DNA from: Amphiduros pacificus | Lineage: Eukaryota > Annelida > Polychaeta > Phyllodocida > Hesionidae | Reading direction: 5' to 3' | Assembly: GCA_949316495.1 (NCBI GenBank) | Contig: OX439000.1 | Location: 74,034,570 to 74,098,569, forward strand | DNA: 64,000 bases | In this document: piece by piece, positions 34,106 to 44,850 of the stretch | Layout of the letters: each line of letters starts with the position of its first letter | Position numbering within the stretch: the first letter of the stretch is position 1 | Position numbers and translations under genes: made by a program | The notes under the pieces: model-generated | The model's database searches: none | What the model was told of the DNA's origin: nothing | Seen by the model: the letters and a program-made list of their open reading frames with translations, nothing else

Positions 34106-34535
34106 CTCCTCACTGTGGTATGTCACATGTTCATTTTATTGATTTAACATCTTCAAATTATATAAACCAACACTGTTTAATCATTTCAAAGTCTTTTTCT
34201 TTTTATGTGCGGAGAAAAGAGCAAAATTTTATTAACTCAAAAAATTAGCATACCTTTAAAAAAGATTTTTTAATTTTATCTTAAAATTTGCATATTTCCT
34301 CTCTTATCTACTCACTTTCAATCAAATCATTTAATTAACATGTAACATGCATAAGACACCATATTTACTGTAACTTGTTATTCATTTTCAAATAATGTGT
34401 CATATAATTAAGTTAATTAAATCTGTACTGATACATTACAGATGCATGAAATTTACAAATAGACACTTAGAGCACATCACCTATTTCATATGTCAAAAAA
34501 TAATGTACAATATCATATATGGATTGTTATATTCA
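34106..34535. other. AT-rich spacer
   Basis: Nothing recognised between the 68-bp array and the TTAA-flanked element. Confidence 0.5.
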
Positions 34536-34790
34536 TTAAAGGGGGAGTTCCTAATAATTGGGTTGTACCCCAAACCATGTGTTTTTTTGTCATAAAATCA
34601 TTCATTTGGTTGCCAGTAGTCATCTCACAAATTTCAAGTGTATCTTGTAAACGTTGTGATGATCAAATTTCACTTCAAAGTTTGGATCATGACATATCTC
34701 CGAAGTCAGTCCGGAATTTTATTACCCCCTGTCACGTGGGGTGGTGACGTAGAGAGTGTAACCTTTTGGGAAAACCCCTAGCCCAGCATC

Positions 34791-34994
34791 ATGGAGTCGG
34801 AGGGAGACTTTACAGATAGTGATTGTTCAACAAGTGTTTCTGACATAATAGAGGTCCAAAGGTTATGTGGATCATCTGAGGATGAAAGAAGTGGGTCTGA
34901 GCCACCTTCAGGTAGCTTTATTGAGCAGGGTAAAGTTCAGGGATGGCAATTTGACCCCCCACAACAAACAAGACTCGTAGCCTGCAAACTGTGA
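34791..34994 (+). CDS. acidic 67-codon frame inside the TTAA element
   Basis: Starts MESEGDFTDSDCSTSVSDII and continues with Ser/Glu/Asp-rich text to FIEQGKVQGWQFDPPQQTRL. It has a good start context and is biased unlike the surrounding DNA. It resembles the acidic N-terminus, with a PYxFEP-like motif, of transposon-linked proteins that carry a P2X7-type cysteine domain; that comparison is from memory. It may be the first exon of a captured or ancestral element gene, the rest being lost. Confidence 0.35.
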   Translation: MESEGDFTDSDCSTSVSDIIEVQRLCGSSEDERSGSEPPSGSFIEQGKVQGWQFDPPQQTRLVACKL

Positions 34995-35719
34995 TTGAGA
35001 AGAGTCTGACATTGGGGATGATCTTCAACAAATCAAAATAGTATATGTTATGATAGCAGATAGTATGTTATGACACAACATATCACACTGTGCCAATTAA
35101 CAATTATGAAAACAAAACACGAACCTTGGCCATGCGATTTAACTTATCTTATTTTTCAGTCATTTGTATGGACCACAAAGTATATACTCAAAGTTTAAAA
35201 TCTTGAAAAGACTTGCATATCACAAACATGTTCATATAGAATAATAGTTAAAAGAGGTTTTAAAATTAAGGACCATTTTCTTTAAATTTGACAATATTTT
35301 GGTAAATGTTTTCCTGGGGACAGCACATTGAATCACTGAGGTATCTACCTTCACCTCTCATTTCAGCACCCTGACACCCACTATGCTAGTGTTTCTGACA
35401 CTGCCACTTGATCATGGCATCAGTAGTGGAGACTTGTCTTGAACTTCTTTCCTCTATTTTGTGGATTGTGAAATGACCTCTGTTCAGCTAATCTAATCAT
35501 CACTAGGTTTGTGATGTGGTCTAATAAGAATTACAGTTCATTTTAGCCTAGGGAACCTCTGGTAGTCATTGTTTCAGGCCCAACTGTTACCATATTCTGA
35601 CTCAAGAACAAAATATTCTCTTCATAGATAACCCTGGTTGTGTTTCAAACCTGCGTATTTTGTGTATTTCAAACTTTTGTTGCCACAATTTTTGGGAAAT
35701 TGAAAACATTGATCCCTTG

Positions 35720-35932
35720 TCAATTACTTTTGTCGCAAATATTTATGACACACAATTCCCCTGACAATGAGAGCAGCTTATTTTGAGTACATGTTGAGGG
35801 GCCAGCTTCACCCACCATTGTGAGACCCAGTTTCCCGGGATAAGGAGTTACACCCGTGACGTATAATCTCCGAAGTTTTATTACCCTCCCGAACCCGACC
35901 TTTCTTTCCAGGACAACCTGCTGCCACAACAA
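35720..35932 (-). CDS. open frame inside the TTAA element, unrecognised
   Basis: Seventy codons beginning LWQQVVLERKVGFGRVIKLR after the initial Met. Mixed composition and no known motif. It could be antisense noise in the transposon. Confidence 0.15.
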   Translation of the reverse strand: MLWQQVVLERKVGFGRVIKLRRLYVTGVTPYPGKLGLTMVGEAGPSTCTQNKLLSLSGELCVINICDKSN

Positions 35933-36184
35933 AGATCCACTTTGTAAATAAACAGTTGGCCAGATTAATGTAGGATGTGTGTGATATGATATCTTATTAC
36001 CATATATTTCATTACATGTTAAAAAAAAATAAGGTTAGATTATTAGGAACTCCCCCTTTAAGAAACTGTAATCCAACTGAAGGAAGTATATTCCCTTGAT
36101 ACATCTTGCTAACTGTTCTTACTTTTTGGAATTATTATTGTCTTATTGATATTTATAACACAAATCATAAGTTTTTCCTAAACA

Positions 36185-36616
36185 TCATGTCTCCTTGAAC
36201 ACACCCACTTTTGCTGCTCGAATTGTTCTATCATGGAGTTTATATCCTGCTTTGGTTACCATAGCTACTGTCCCGGGTGTTTTTCCTGGTACAGGGGATT
36301 CAAAAAGGGCCTCATGAAAATGTGGGTTAAACTTCTCTCCTTCTGACGGGTTAATTACTGTCAGTCCATGTTTTGTGAAGACTTTGAGAAGCTGTGTGTT
36401 GGTCATGCAGATTCCATCATAGAGCCCCTTCAGGTGGGGGTTGGCTTCTGTCACCTCATCTTTTGGAACACTTTCAATGGCCTGGCCAAGGATGTCTGAA
36501 ACTTCTAACAAGTCTTTGCAAAATCCTTGGATACCAAAGAGCTTTGCATCATCAACTTGTTTCTTCATCCGTTGACGGACATTTTCATTCTCTGCTAAGG
36601 ACCGTTTGTACTTATC
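36185..36616 (-). CDS. GRPEL1: GrpE exon 3 (core domain and stop)
   Basis: Acceptor CTTTTTACAG. 143 codons that hold nearly the whole GrpE fold, ending KLHDRTIRAAKVGVFKET and TGA. Confidence 0.97.
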   Translation of the reverse strand, partial: DKYKRSLAENENVRQRMKKQVDDAKLFGIQGFCKDLLEVSDILGQAIESVPKDEVTEANPHLKGLYDGICMTNTQLLKVFTKHGLTVINPSEGEKFNPHFHEALFESPVPGKTPGTVAMVTKAGYKLHDRTIRAAKVGVFKET

Positions 36617-38591
36617 CTGTAAAAAGAATCATAAAATTTCTACATTAGATAAAACGAATATTCAACATGACTGTTCTTCCTCAAAAACTATAAAACTCTT
36701 TAATTTTCTACATGTGGGCAGTTTCTACCATCATATGCACTGAAACAAAATTGCTTTAGATCCTCATCAAATAAATTATTTTCTTTGTCAGAATGTTAAA
36801 AATAATACTTCAACACACCTGAGCTTCAGCAAACTGCTTCTGTAGGTCTTCTACTTGCTTGGTTAAATTTTGTTCAAGTTCTGAAGGCTTTTGTTCTGTA
36901 GTTGCATTTTCTGTTTCTTCTTTTGGTGGCTCTCCATTTTCTTGTTTTTCAGAGGCATTGGCTGCTGTGCTAGCACCAAACCTGTAATAAAGAAAGAGAT
37001 AATGCATAGAGTACACATCAAACACTAGGATCAGACACAAACTCAAACATGAAGTGGAAATTGAAGGTAGCCAGTGAAGTTCAATTTATTTTTATTGTGA
37101 CCGCACCAAGCATTTTACGTTAAGAAAAAGAAAAAAATTCTTCAAAATAAATAATTTATAAAGCATAATTGTTAGAAGAGCATGACAATTACGATGAAGT
37201 CTCTTTAATCAAGATTATTTCACCAAAAATTGCATGCAAAGTTCCCTTATTGTTAAAGTCATTATTGTACATGTTCATTGACAATGTATTTTGGTTGGCT
37301 GAAATGATTTCTGCTCAGAAGGTTGGGAAGGCCTGTGACCTGGCTTATAACATGACTTGTGACCTGTTCACATTTTATCACTTGTGACTGCAGGGAATGA
37401 TATGAGAGATAAGTCATGTTATGATCATGTCTTGCACCTAGTAGTAATTTTTCTTGGTGTAAAATTCCCTAGATGTGTCTGATAATATTAAAATATTTCT
37501 CATGGCATGTTATGAGCATTAATACGATTTAAGTGCTGATCAATGTGAGTGGAAATGTGACATCACCAAAATATGTTAGGTTACAACCATTCCGGAGTGA
37601 TAGGGAATGTAATTTGCATGTAATTCTGTACACTTGAACTTTATTTAGCCCGTGAATTTAAGTAAAACAAATTGTTGAATATTTCACACACAAAAGAAAA
37701 AACAGATTTTACAGTACATATGCTTCAGCTCAAAGCTAGCCTTTGATTTGTCTCAGAATCTGAGCATGAAAACTCAGAATATGAGCATACAAAAGGTGAG
37801 CACATTGGAAAAATCCAAATATCTTAGATCTCTGTAAATACTCAGAATGTGACCAAGAACCTCAGGTCTCAACAAAAACTGAGAATCCGAGTATTCCAGG
37901 TATGATGGAAAAATTTGATCTGGGAACGTGCTCAGAATCTGAACAAAACTTAAAATCTAAGCATGAAATTAGGATGGGAGCATGTATCTCAAACTGAAAA
38001 CTCAGGTCCAGGCAACTGAGATATTTGACAGCACAATTCAGTCTCAGACATTCAGATTTATTTGCACAATGTAGGAATTCCTACTCTGCCTTGCACGATG
38101 TGAGAATCATTCCTTCAACTTTAAAAATTCCTACTTCGCACATGTCATTGTGACATGACAATGACATTTGTACAACTGATTCACTGTTCTATGCAGAAAA
38201 TGACACCATGCTATCATTTTTTAAGTAACCCCTATATCATTGACTCTGAACCAAACCTCAATGACACTTTTTTTTATTCATTTCTTGAAGTATACATGTT
38301 TGTAATCTTGTTGAGACGTGCAAGTTATCATGATGTAAACTCGCTATCGATGTCATCAGATGCTTTCATAACAACTGCATTCATGACTGGTTGGAAAATC
38401 ACCAAAAGGTCACGCATTATGTGTCAAATTATTGCATTATGACTTGAAGAAGTGGCATCAAAATTAGATCATAATTAATCCAAGTATACGAGCAACATTT
38501 CCTACCTTTGAATACCTGATCTGTAAGTTGATACTCTACTTATGCCGCATACTCCTCTCAAAGATCGGACGCACATGCCAAGGGTCGCCAT
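36185..38591 (-). CDS. GRPEL1: mitochondrial GrpE protein homologue, 3 exons
   Basis: Nucleotide-exchange factor for mitochondrial Hsp70 (mortalin). It drives ADP release so that the import motor and matrix folding cycle can turn. Three exons, spliced in phase, give 226 codons, the usual size for animal GrpE-like 1. Exon 1 is a basic, acid-free presequence (MATLGMCVRSLRGVCGISRV). Exon 2 is an acidic linker followed by the start of the long dimerising helix (LEQNLTKQVEDLQKQFAEAQ). Exon 3 finishes the helix (DKYKRSLAENENVRQRMKKQ), and carries the four-helix region and the beta domain ending FNPHFHEALFESPVPGKTPG, AGYKLHDRTIRAAKVGV. The motif LHDRTIRAAKVGV and the NPHFHEAL block are hallmarks of the family. 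It looks intact. The assignment to GRPEL1 rather than GRPEL2 is by overall similarity. Confidence 0.95.
36819..36981 (-). CDS. GRPEL1: GrpE exon 2
   Basis: Acceptor CTTTATTACAG. Encodes FGASTAANASEKQENGEPPK, then an acidic linker and KQVEDLQKQFAEAQ. Donor CAG|GTGTGT, phase 0. Confidence 0.92.
36982..38505. other. GrpE intron 1
   Basis: 1.5-kb intron. The stretch 37770-37990 repeats loosely on the words CTCAGAATCTGAGCATGAAA, a degenerate tandem. No second gene seen. Confidence 0.5.
38506..38591 (-). CDS. GRPEL1: GrpE exon 1 (start and presequence)
   Basis: ATG at 38591-38589 (CAGCATGGCGACC). A second in-frame Met follows five codons later, but the first gives the longer presequence. Six Arg and no acidic residue fit a mitochondrial targeting peptide. 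Donor AAAG|GTAGGA, phase 2. Confidence 0.9.
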
Positions 38592-39109
38592 GCTGGAAGG
38601 AAATGATGATATTCGCTTCTTTAAAACTCCAACGAAAAAGAGTCGCATGTCAGCGCCATCTAGAAGACTTTATTCTCAGCGCCCCCTATATTGTATTACG
38701 TTCATGTTGATTTCATAACTTCTTTGATAACACATTTACATAATTCTCAAATAGTATTTACATAATCTGGAACCTTCGCACTAAAGTAGAACATGGGGAT
38801 ATGTGTCTCTCGGTGAGATGCCAATTGGTTTTGCCGAGTTAACTTATAGATCTATGTAGATGTATGTAGATGTCCCAATACTGTTGGACCCCCCTGGCTT
38901 TAGCGCTCTGAAAGAAAGGTTTTAAAGACTTTGTGAAAAAAAAATTCAGATCCCTCCCACATGGCTGTATATGGACCCTCACAGCATATAAAGGTTCATA
39001 AAGGATGTAATATTCAATGTGTTATACCTATGTGAAGCAGAAATATCCTAATATCCTAAAATCATCATGATCATGCATATGCTCATTATTACATACTATA
39101 CAAAACAAT
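38592..39109. other. GrpE upstream region
   Basis: The first 120 bp above the start codon include two GCGCC words (AGCGCCATCTAG, AGCGCCCCC) in otherwise AT-rich DNA and probably hold the promoter. No TATA box was fixed. Confidence 0.35.
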
Positions 39110-39716
39110 CATGAACGTGATCAGAGAGACAGTGTGACGAGATTTGAAAAAAAACTTGCTGTGTGAAGCATGGGCTGCAATAATATTCGCCACTGATATA
39201 TAGCTGCACAAGTGAGAGACAGCTGCAACAGTGAGAGATAGCTGCACAAGTGAGAGACAGGTGCACATATGAGAGACAGCTGCATAGGTGAGAGAGCTGC
39301 ACAGGTGAGAGATAGTTACAAACAGAGACAGCTATGAGTGTCAGACAGCTGCACAAGTGAAAGTTTTAAAACAGTAAGAGATAGCTGCACAAGTGAAACA
39401 GCTGCATAAGTGAGAGACAGCTGCTTAGGTGAAAGACAGCTGCACATGTGACAGATAATTACAGAGACAGTTACGAGTGTGAGGCAGCTGCACAAGTTAG
39501 AGTTATAACAGTGAGATATAGCTACATGTGCGAGAAGAAGCTGCATGTGTGAGGGATAGCTGCTTTCGTGAGACAGCTGCATATGTGAGAAATGGCTGCA
39601 TATGTGAGAGATAGCTGCATATGTGAGAGATAGCTGCATATGCGAGAGATAGCTGCACATGCGAGAGATAGCTGCATATGCGAGAGATTGCAACCCCTCT
39701 CAGCTGAAGGCACTTG
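39110..39716. mobile_element. minisatellite-bearing mobile element, copy 2
   Basis: Same start (CATGAACGTGATCAGAGAG), leader (ATTCGCCACTGATA) and end (CAGCTGAAGGCACTTGT) as 23955-25156, around about 26 units of the 19-bp repeat AGCTGCATATGTGAGAGAT. The core is about 490 bp against about 760 bp in copy 1, so unit number differs between copies. Confidence 0.7.
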
Positions 39717-40075
39717 TTCATTATATGAAAGTGATATCAAAAATCATAGTATCAAAATTTTTAATCACCCACGACTATTCCTTACCCCATTGTTTTATTG
39801 ACATGGTCAGCGTATTTGCATTTAAAAACAAACACGTCAAGTATTACACAAAGGCGTGTTTTCCATTAAACAGGTTTAATGGATAACGCAGGCCTTGACC
39901 TTTGTCAGTTTAATCTTTTGAAACCAAGCATCCTTTGCATACATTAGGTTCTGATTAATAACGTCAAAATAAATCACCTTGAATGACATGATTTGAAGTA
40001 GAATTATCCATTGCACTAGCCAAAGTCTCACTCCGTACATTATAGTACGATCTTTCCCGGGATCATGGGGATGGA
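39717..40075. other. AT-rich spacer
   Basis: Nothing recognised. The GATCTTTCCCGGGATCATGG word sits just before the direct-repeat pair. Confidence 0.4.
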
Positions 40076-40548
40076 GTTCAGGTCACAGTACACAAATAAG
40101 ATCCGGGTCAAAATGTGATACGATTAACCTATATTACAGATGCGTGGATGTCTGTCAGATGAGGGCTATTAAAACCAAACAAAGCATATGACAGGAAATC
40201 TTTTGATAAATATTTAAAACATAACATGTAATGATGAAAGAAAATTCAAATGAAAGCTAATTAATATTAAAAAAAAAATTTGGGGGCAGTTCCAAAATTA
40301 TTTGATATTCATGAAGTCTGCCTTAAAAAAACGCATTTGCACATAAGGTCTGGTTTGAGACCAACACAGCCGAAAATTTTCTAGGTGAATGTATATTTTG
40401 TTTGCCTTTAAATGAATATTACAGTATTTTTCTATTAGGAAAAAATAAGAAAGGATCAATTGAAACATTTTAACAATTTTTTAGTGAAGTTTGAAAGTTG
40501 CATGTTTAAATAGGATTATACAGTGGCTTCGAATTGGTGCACTGTGAC
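40076..40548. repeat. 473-bp direct repeat, left copy
   Basis: With one more base at the right, GGTCACAG...CTGTGACC is flanked by TTCA on both sides (40077-40080 and 40550-40553), which would be a 4-bp target duplication for a MITE. Confidence 0.8.
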
Positions 40549-41587
40549 CTTCAGCATTTGTCAGTGATTTGTGAAAATTGTGAAAATTGTCATGAAATGT
40601 ATTTTCCTTATATTTACAGAGTAGAATGAGGCAAATGGCAAAGAAATGTGCATTCTAAACTATTAGATGGGTCCAAACAAGGCTCTAATGATGGCCGAGA
40701 CCCCATAATATAGACATATGGTTATGTGCCTGTCTATCCAGCTGGTGATCGAAATTTAAAGTGATACAAGGTAACTGACTTATGCCATATGTTAGTTATA
40801 ATTTACCAGTAATCACATAAGAAGTTCATACATCTCACTTGTTTGATGGTCACAAAACAGTATAAACAAGGGAGATGCATTGACACTGAGTGAAAATGTC
40901 ATTTTAGTCCGACTTGACCCTTCTGCCATGACAGAGTCAGATACAAATTAATGATTCTCTTACATTTTTCATGATTGCACTTTCATTTAGCCATCTTTCT
41001 CAATCCACAAATTTGAATTCATCCAGCTGAATGCATTTAAATACCTTTTTGGAAGCCCTTACACAGATTTGAACACTGACTGGGCATGGTGGCCGCATAT
41101 CTGTTAAGCCCTATAAACACACCAAAATCTTGAAAATAAAGAAATCAAACACTTATTATGTGTAAGAAAGTCAAATACAAATTTCAAAACACAAAATAAA
41201 ACATAATTCATCACAATAAATTGAAAAATGGTGAAACGTAACCTTTTTAAAAAAAAAATTTGTTGTCCCAGTAAGCAAAATGTGCACATACGTGTCACCA
41301 AAATCTAAAATCTTAAGAAAAAAAATTATTTTTGCATATGAATTCTTGAAAATTATGTTATAGTGATGTCACATATAAGCTCTATTTGTAAATTCAAATA
41401 AATTAGAATGAAAATGATTGATAATTATCAAAACGACACATTTACATTTCCAAATTTCACTGAATTTCACAAATGATTTTCAGGTCGGCCACCCAAATAA
41501 GTCCAAAAAGTTATCAAATTGATGTCAAATAGGGTGATTAAAGGTTATAACATCATCATTGATGTATTTTGTACTCACTATTTTCAG

Positions 41588-41776
41588 GTCAAATAGATAC
41601 AGTACTGCCTGACAACTTCACATGCCCAAAAACCAGTCCACTACTTTCAGAGAAAAACAGCCATCTCAACATCCTGAAGGCCAAAACTTCAAAAACAGCC
41701 TTAACCACCCTAAAAGACACACCAAAAATTTCAAATTTGCACATGGGGTGCAGAACACACAGTAGTTTTAGATTTG
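41588..41776 (+). CDS. exon-like open segment inside the direct-repeat structure
   Basis: Bounded by CACTATTTTCAG and G|GTTAGT, open for 62 codons, phase 1 at both ends. It reads QIDTVLPDNFTCPKTSPLLS, then polar text to MGCRTHSSFRF. Unrecognised. A symmetric phase and clean splice sites are suggestive but weak. Confidence 0.2.
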
Positions 41777-41812
41777 GTTAGTATTTTTTCAGATCCTTTG
41801 GACTGCCACCTG

Positions 41813-42285
41813 GTTCAGGTCACAGTACACAAATAAGATCCGGGTCAAAATGTGATACGATTAACCTATATTACAGATGCGTGGGTGTCTGTCAGATGAG
41901 GGCTATTAAAACCAAACAAAGCATATGACAGGAAATCTTTTGATAAATATTTAAAACATAACATGTAATGATGAAAGAAAATTCAAATGAAAGCTAATTA
42001 ATATTAAAAAAAAAATTTGGGGGCAGTTCCAAAATTATTTGATATTCATGAAGTCTGCCTTAAAAAAACGCATTTGCACATAAGGTCTGGTTTGAGACCA
42101 ACACAGCCGAAAATTTTCTAGGTGAATGTATATTTTGTTTGCCTTTAAATGAATATTACAGTATTTTTCTATTAGGAAAAAATAAGAAAGGATCAATTGA
42201 AACATTTTAACAATTTTTTAGTGAAGTTTGAAAGTTGCATGTTTAAATAGGATTATACAGTGGCTTCGAATTGGTGCACTGTGAC
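41813..42285. repeat. 473-bp direct repeat, right copy
   Basis: Identical to the left copy except one base in ATGCGTGGRTGTCTG. It also has GTTCA before GGTCACAG, but after CTGTGAC it continues GCAACTGG, so the right-hand duplication is missing. Confidence 0.8.
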
Positions 42286-42636
42286 GCAACTGGCACAGGA
42301 TGAAGTTTGCATAGTTTGGAGCGACATCTCGCGGTCACACTCTCATAAATCCATTAAAGAATGTCGCTTTTTATCGATTCCAACAGGCCAATCGTCGCCA
42401 ACCATAAAGTCTACTTAGATGTGGAAACAGAGTGAGTGAAGCAGTGATGTATCGCATTAGAGTCACCATTATACCTCCCACCAGTCCCTATTATGGCTTC
42501 TGGGGGTGCCCAACATACACGCTAACTCGCCACTAATTTCATAAAACTTGACCACTTGGTTTGCTGCAGATTTTACCATTTGATCAAAATGATAATTAGC
42601 AGAAGGAAACGGGCACTGGCATTTATCTTACCGAAA
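42286..42636. other. spacer
   Basis: Unique sequence. Contains AAGTCTACTTAGATGTGG and a mildly GC-rich stretch. No gene seen. Confidence 0.4.
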
Positions 42637-42690
42637 GATTAATAACGAAAGATTATAACGAAAGATTAATAACGAAAGATTAATAACGAT
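42637..42690. repeat. 14-bp tandem repeat, 4 copies
   Basis: CGAAAGATTAATAA repeated four times, one copy a base short. Confidence 0.9.
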
Positions 42691-42736
42691 TCTCTGTGTC
42701 ATGGCATGTAACATATGACACAAAGGAGATCACTGC

Positions 42737-43675
42737 AAAGGGGCCACACATCATGACATGGGGCCACACATCATGACGCAGACCAATACATCATGACATG
42801 GGGCCACACATCATGACATGGGGCCACACATCATGACATGGGGCCACACATCATGACATGGGGCCACACATCATGACATGGGGCCACACATCATGACATG
42901 GGGCCACACATCATGACATGGGGCCACACATCATGACACGGGGCCACACATCATCACAAAGGGCCACACATCATGACGCAGAGCAACACATCATGACATG
43001 GGGCCACACATCATCACAAAGGGCCACACATCATCACAAAGGGCCACACATCATCACAAAGGGCCACACATCATGACATGGGCCACACATCATGACAAGG
43101 GGCCACACATCATGACATGGGGCCACACATCATGACATGGGGCCACTCATCATGACACGGGGCCACATATCATGACATGGGGAAACACATCATGGCATGG
43201 GGCCACACATCATGACATGGGCCACACATCATGGCATGGGGCCACACATCATGACATGGGGCAACACATCATGACAAGGGCCACACATCATGACATGGGG
43301 CCACACATCATGACATGGGGCCACACATCATGACATGGGGCAGCACATCTTGACACGGGGCTACATCATGACATGGGGCCACACATCATGACATGGGGCC
43401 ACACATCATGACATGGGGCAGCACATCATGACACGGGCCACATATCATGACATGGGGCCACACATCATGACACGGGCCACACATCATGACATGGGGCCAC
43501 ACACCATGACCATGATGACGCAGAACAACACATCATGACATGGGGCCACACATCATGACACGGGCCACACATCATGACAAGGGGCCACACATCATGACGC
43601 AGAACAACACATCATGACACGGGGCCACAAATCATGAAATGGGGAAGCACATCGTGACATGGGGCAAACATTATT
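42737..43675. repeat. 20-bp minisatellite, about 46 copies
   Basis: The unit is GGGCCACACATCATGACATG. Minor units carry GACGCAGA(G/A)CAACACATCAT, CACAAAGGGCC or a 1-bp deletion that shifts the register. No long frame. Confidence 0.95.
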
Positions 43676-44007
43676 AAGATGACACATCATGACATAATGA
43701 GAGTAACATATTATGACATCAGAAACTTTGCTGTATGGAATATACATTTTCCCCTCATTTACTTTCAGTAATATAAAAGCTTATACTACATTTTAATGAT
43801 AGTGCATTTTTTCCTCAATTTGTCTTTATATGCACTCATTCTATAGAATGGAGAGGTTTCGTCAGATGATTTATTCCCGTCTGGATGAATGTTTTGGTGT
43901 CACATTAGCTTGGCTTGTCCCGTGTTTATGTGTAAACTGTTCAATTTGCAACTCAACACGGTGAGAACCCAAGTGAGTGAGAAACCCTTCAAATAAGTCA
44001 AATATAT

Positions 44008-44250
44008 ACCTCCTTGTCTGTCCGATGTGTTCTCCATACAGACCTCCTTGTCTGTCCCATGTGTTCTCCATACAGACCTCCTTGTCTGTCCGATGTGTTC
44101 TCCATACAGACCTCCTTGTCTGTCCCATGTGTTCTCCATACAGACCTCCTTGTCTGTCCCATGTGTTCTCCATACAGACCTCCTTGTCTGTCCCATGTGT
44201 TCTCCATACAGACCTCCTTGTCTGCCCCATGTGTTCTCCATACAGACCCC
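44008..44250. repeat. 34-bp minisatellite, 7 copies
   Basis: The unit is ACCTCCTTGTCTGTCCCATG followed by TGTTCTCCATACAG. Very homogeneous (a C/G change in some copies), so probably young. Frames are open on both strands in several phases because 34 bp x 3 returns to frame without stops. Confidence 0.95.
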
Positions 44251-44396
44251 GTTAATAAAAGATCACTGCTGATTTCACCTCTTCTGACATTTTGTTTGTT
44301 GTGATTTTATTTGCGATATTTGTCCAGGAGGTCTAAGACTTCACGTCTTTTGCACACTTGTAAGACATATTTAAGCACCCCATAATTTGGCACCCT

Positions 44397-44458
44397 GTAA
44401 AACAGAGGTAGGAAATTCTGTAACTACGTAGGGGGAGGATCGACTACCTCTGTTTAGC
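44397..44458. other. small inverted repeat (12-bp arms)
   Basis: AAACAGAGGTAG and CTACCTCTGTTT lie about 37 bp apart, with CTACGTAGGGGGAGGAT between them. It may be a tiny MITE remnant. Confidence 0.55.
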
Positions 44459-44529
44459 AGAGTAATGATTTGGAAATAATCAATAAATTGGAATAATGAA
44501 ACATGGTTTATTCAACAAATGGATTTGTA

Positions 44530-44850
44530 TTGTTTGTTTGTTTGTTTGGGGTTTTACTTCACTTTCAACAGTATTTCAGTCATTTCGTGATGAGACCTAC
44601 TTGTAGCAGATATAGTGCTGCCTCACTGAATTGTCATGTCGCAGGTCCTTGACATGACAACTCACCAGGTCACAGATTTACAAGGACAACGGGTTAACCC
44701 TTTAGGCACGGGCCTCAGCTCATGTGGGAAATTGTATCATGAGTTCAATACCGGCACGGCCGGGGTTCGAACCCACAACCTTTGGATCACCACAGAGGAA
44801 CTGGTGCTAATAAGCTGGCACTCTAACCAACTGCGCTACGGCCCGTGGCC
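44530..44850 (-). mobile_element. tRNA-derived SINE, copy 3 (best preserved)
   Basis: On the minus strand: GGCCGTAGCGCAGTTGG (A box), then GTGGGTTCGAACCCC (B box), a body ending TGAAGTAAAACCCC and an (ACAA)n tail. The RNA polymerase III promoter boxes match the tRNA consensus. An imperfect 16 to 17-bp duplication around AAATGGA (44513-44529 and 44851-44866) flanks it. Confidence 0.9.

Larger units (their letters stand above)
34540..36057. mobile_element. TTAA-flanked DNA transposon, 1518 bp, non-autonomous
   Basis: Perfect 19-bp terminal inverted repeats, AGGGGGAGTTCCTAATAAT at the left and its complement at the right, sit directly inside TTAA on both sides (34536-34539 and 36058-36061). TTAA target sites are used by piggyBac and Kolobok transposons; the AGGGGG terminus is less like a typical piggyBac end. 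No transposase is visible. Both subterminal zones share the words ATCTCCGAAGT and TTTTATTACCC (near 34697 and 35864), in direct orientation. It lies about 125 bp beyond the GrpE stop codon. Confidence 0.88.
40076..42285. mobile_element. 2.2-kb structure bounded by 473-bp direct repeats
   Basis: Two copies of a 473-bp sequence (40076-40548 and 41813-42285) in the same orientation flank 1264 bp. By eye they differ at one base, so the duplication is recent. Each copy has inverted ends (GGTCACAGTACAC at the left, GTGCACTGTGAC at the right), unlike the TG...CA ends usual for LTRs. No protein-coding region of any LTR-type element is recognisable inside. It could be a nested MITE pair or recent local duplication, or an LTR-like non-autonomous element; I favour the first. 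Confidence 0.7.

Noticed and set aside
29456-34248. Many 66-codon and longer frames (MEISYSQEYPGMEDIAEA...)
   Set aside because: Period of 204 bp equals three 68-bp units; minisatellite by-product.
42737-43675. CRISPR array
   Set aside because: Units are contiguous 20-bp repeats without unique spacers, in a eukaryotic genome.
43871-44304. Frames on both strands across the 34-bp array
   Set aside because: Repeat by-product. Both strands are open, which argues against real coding.
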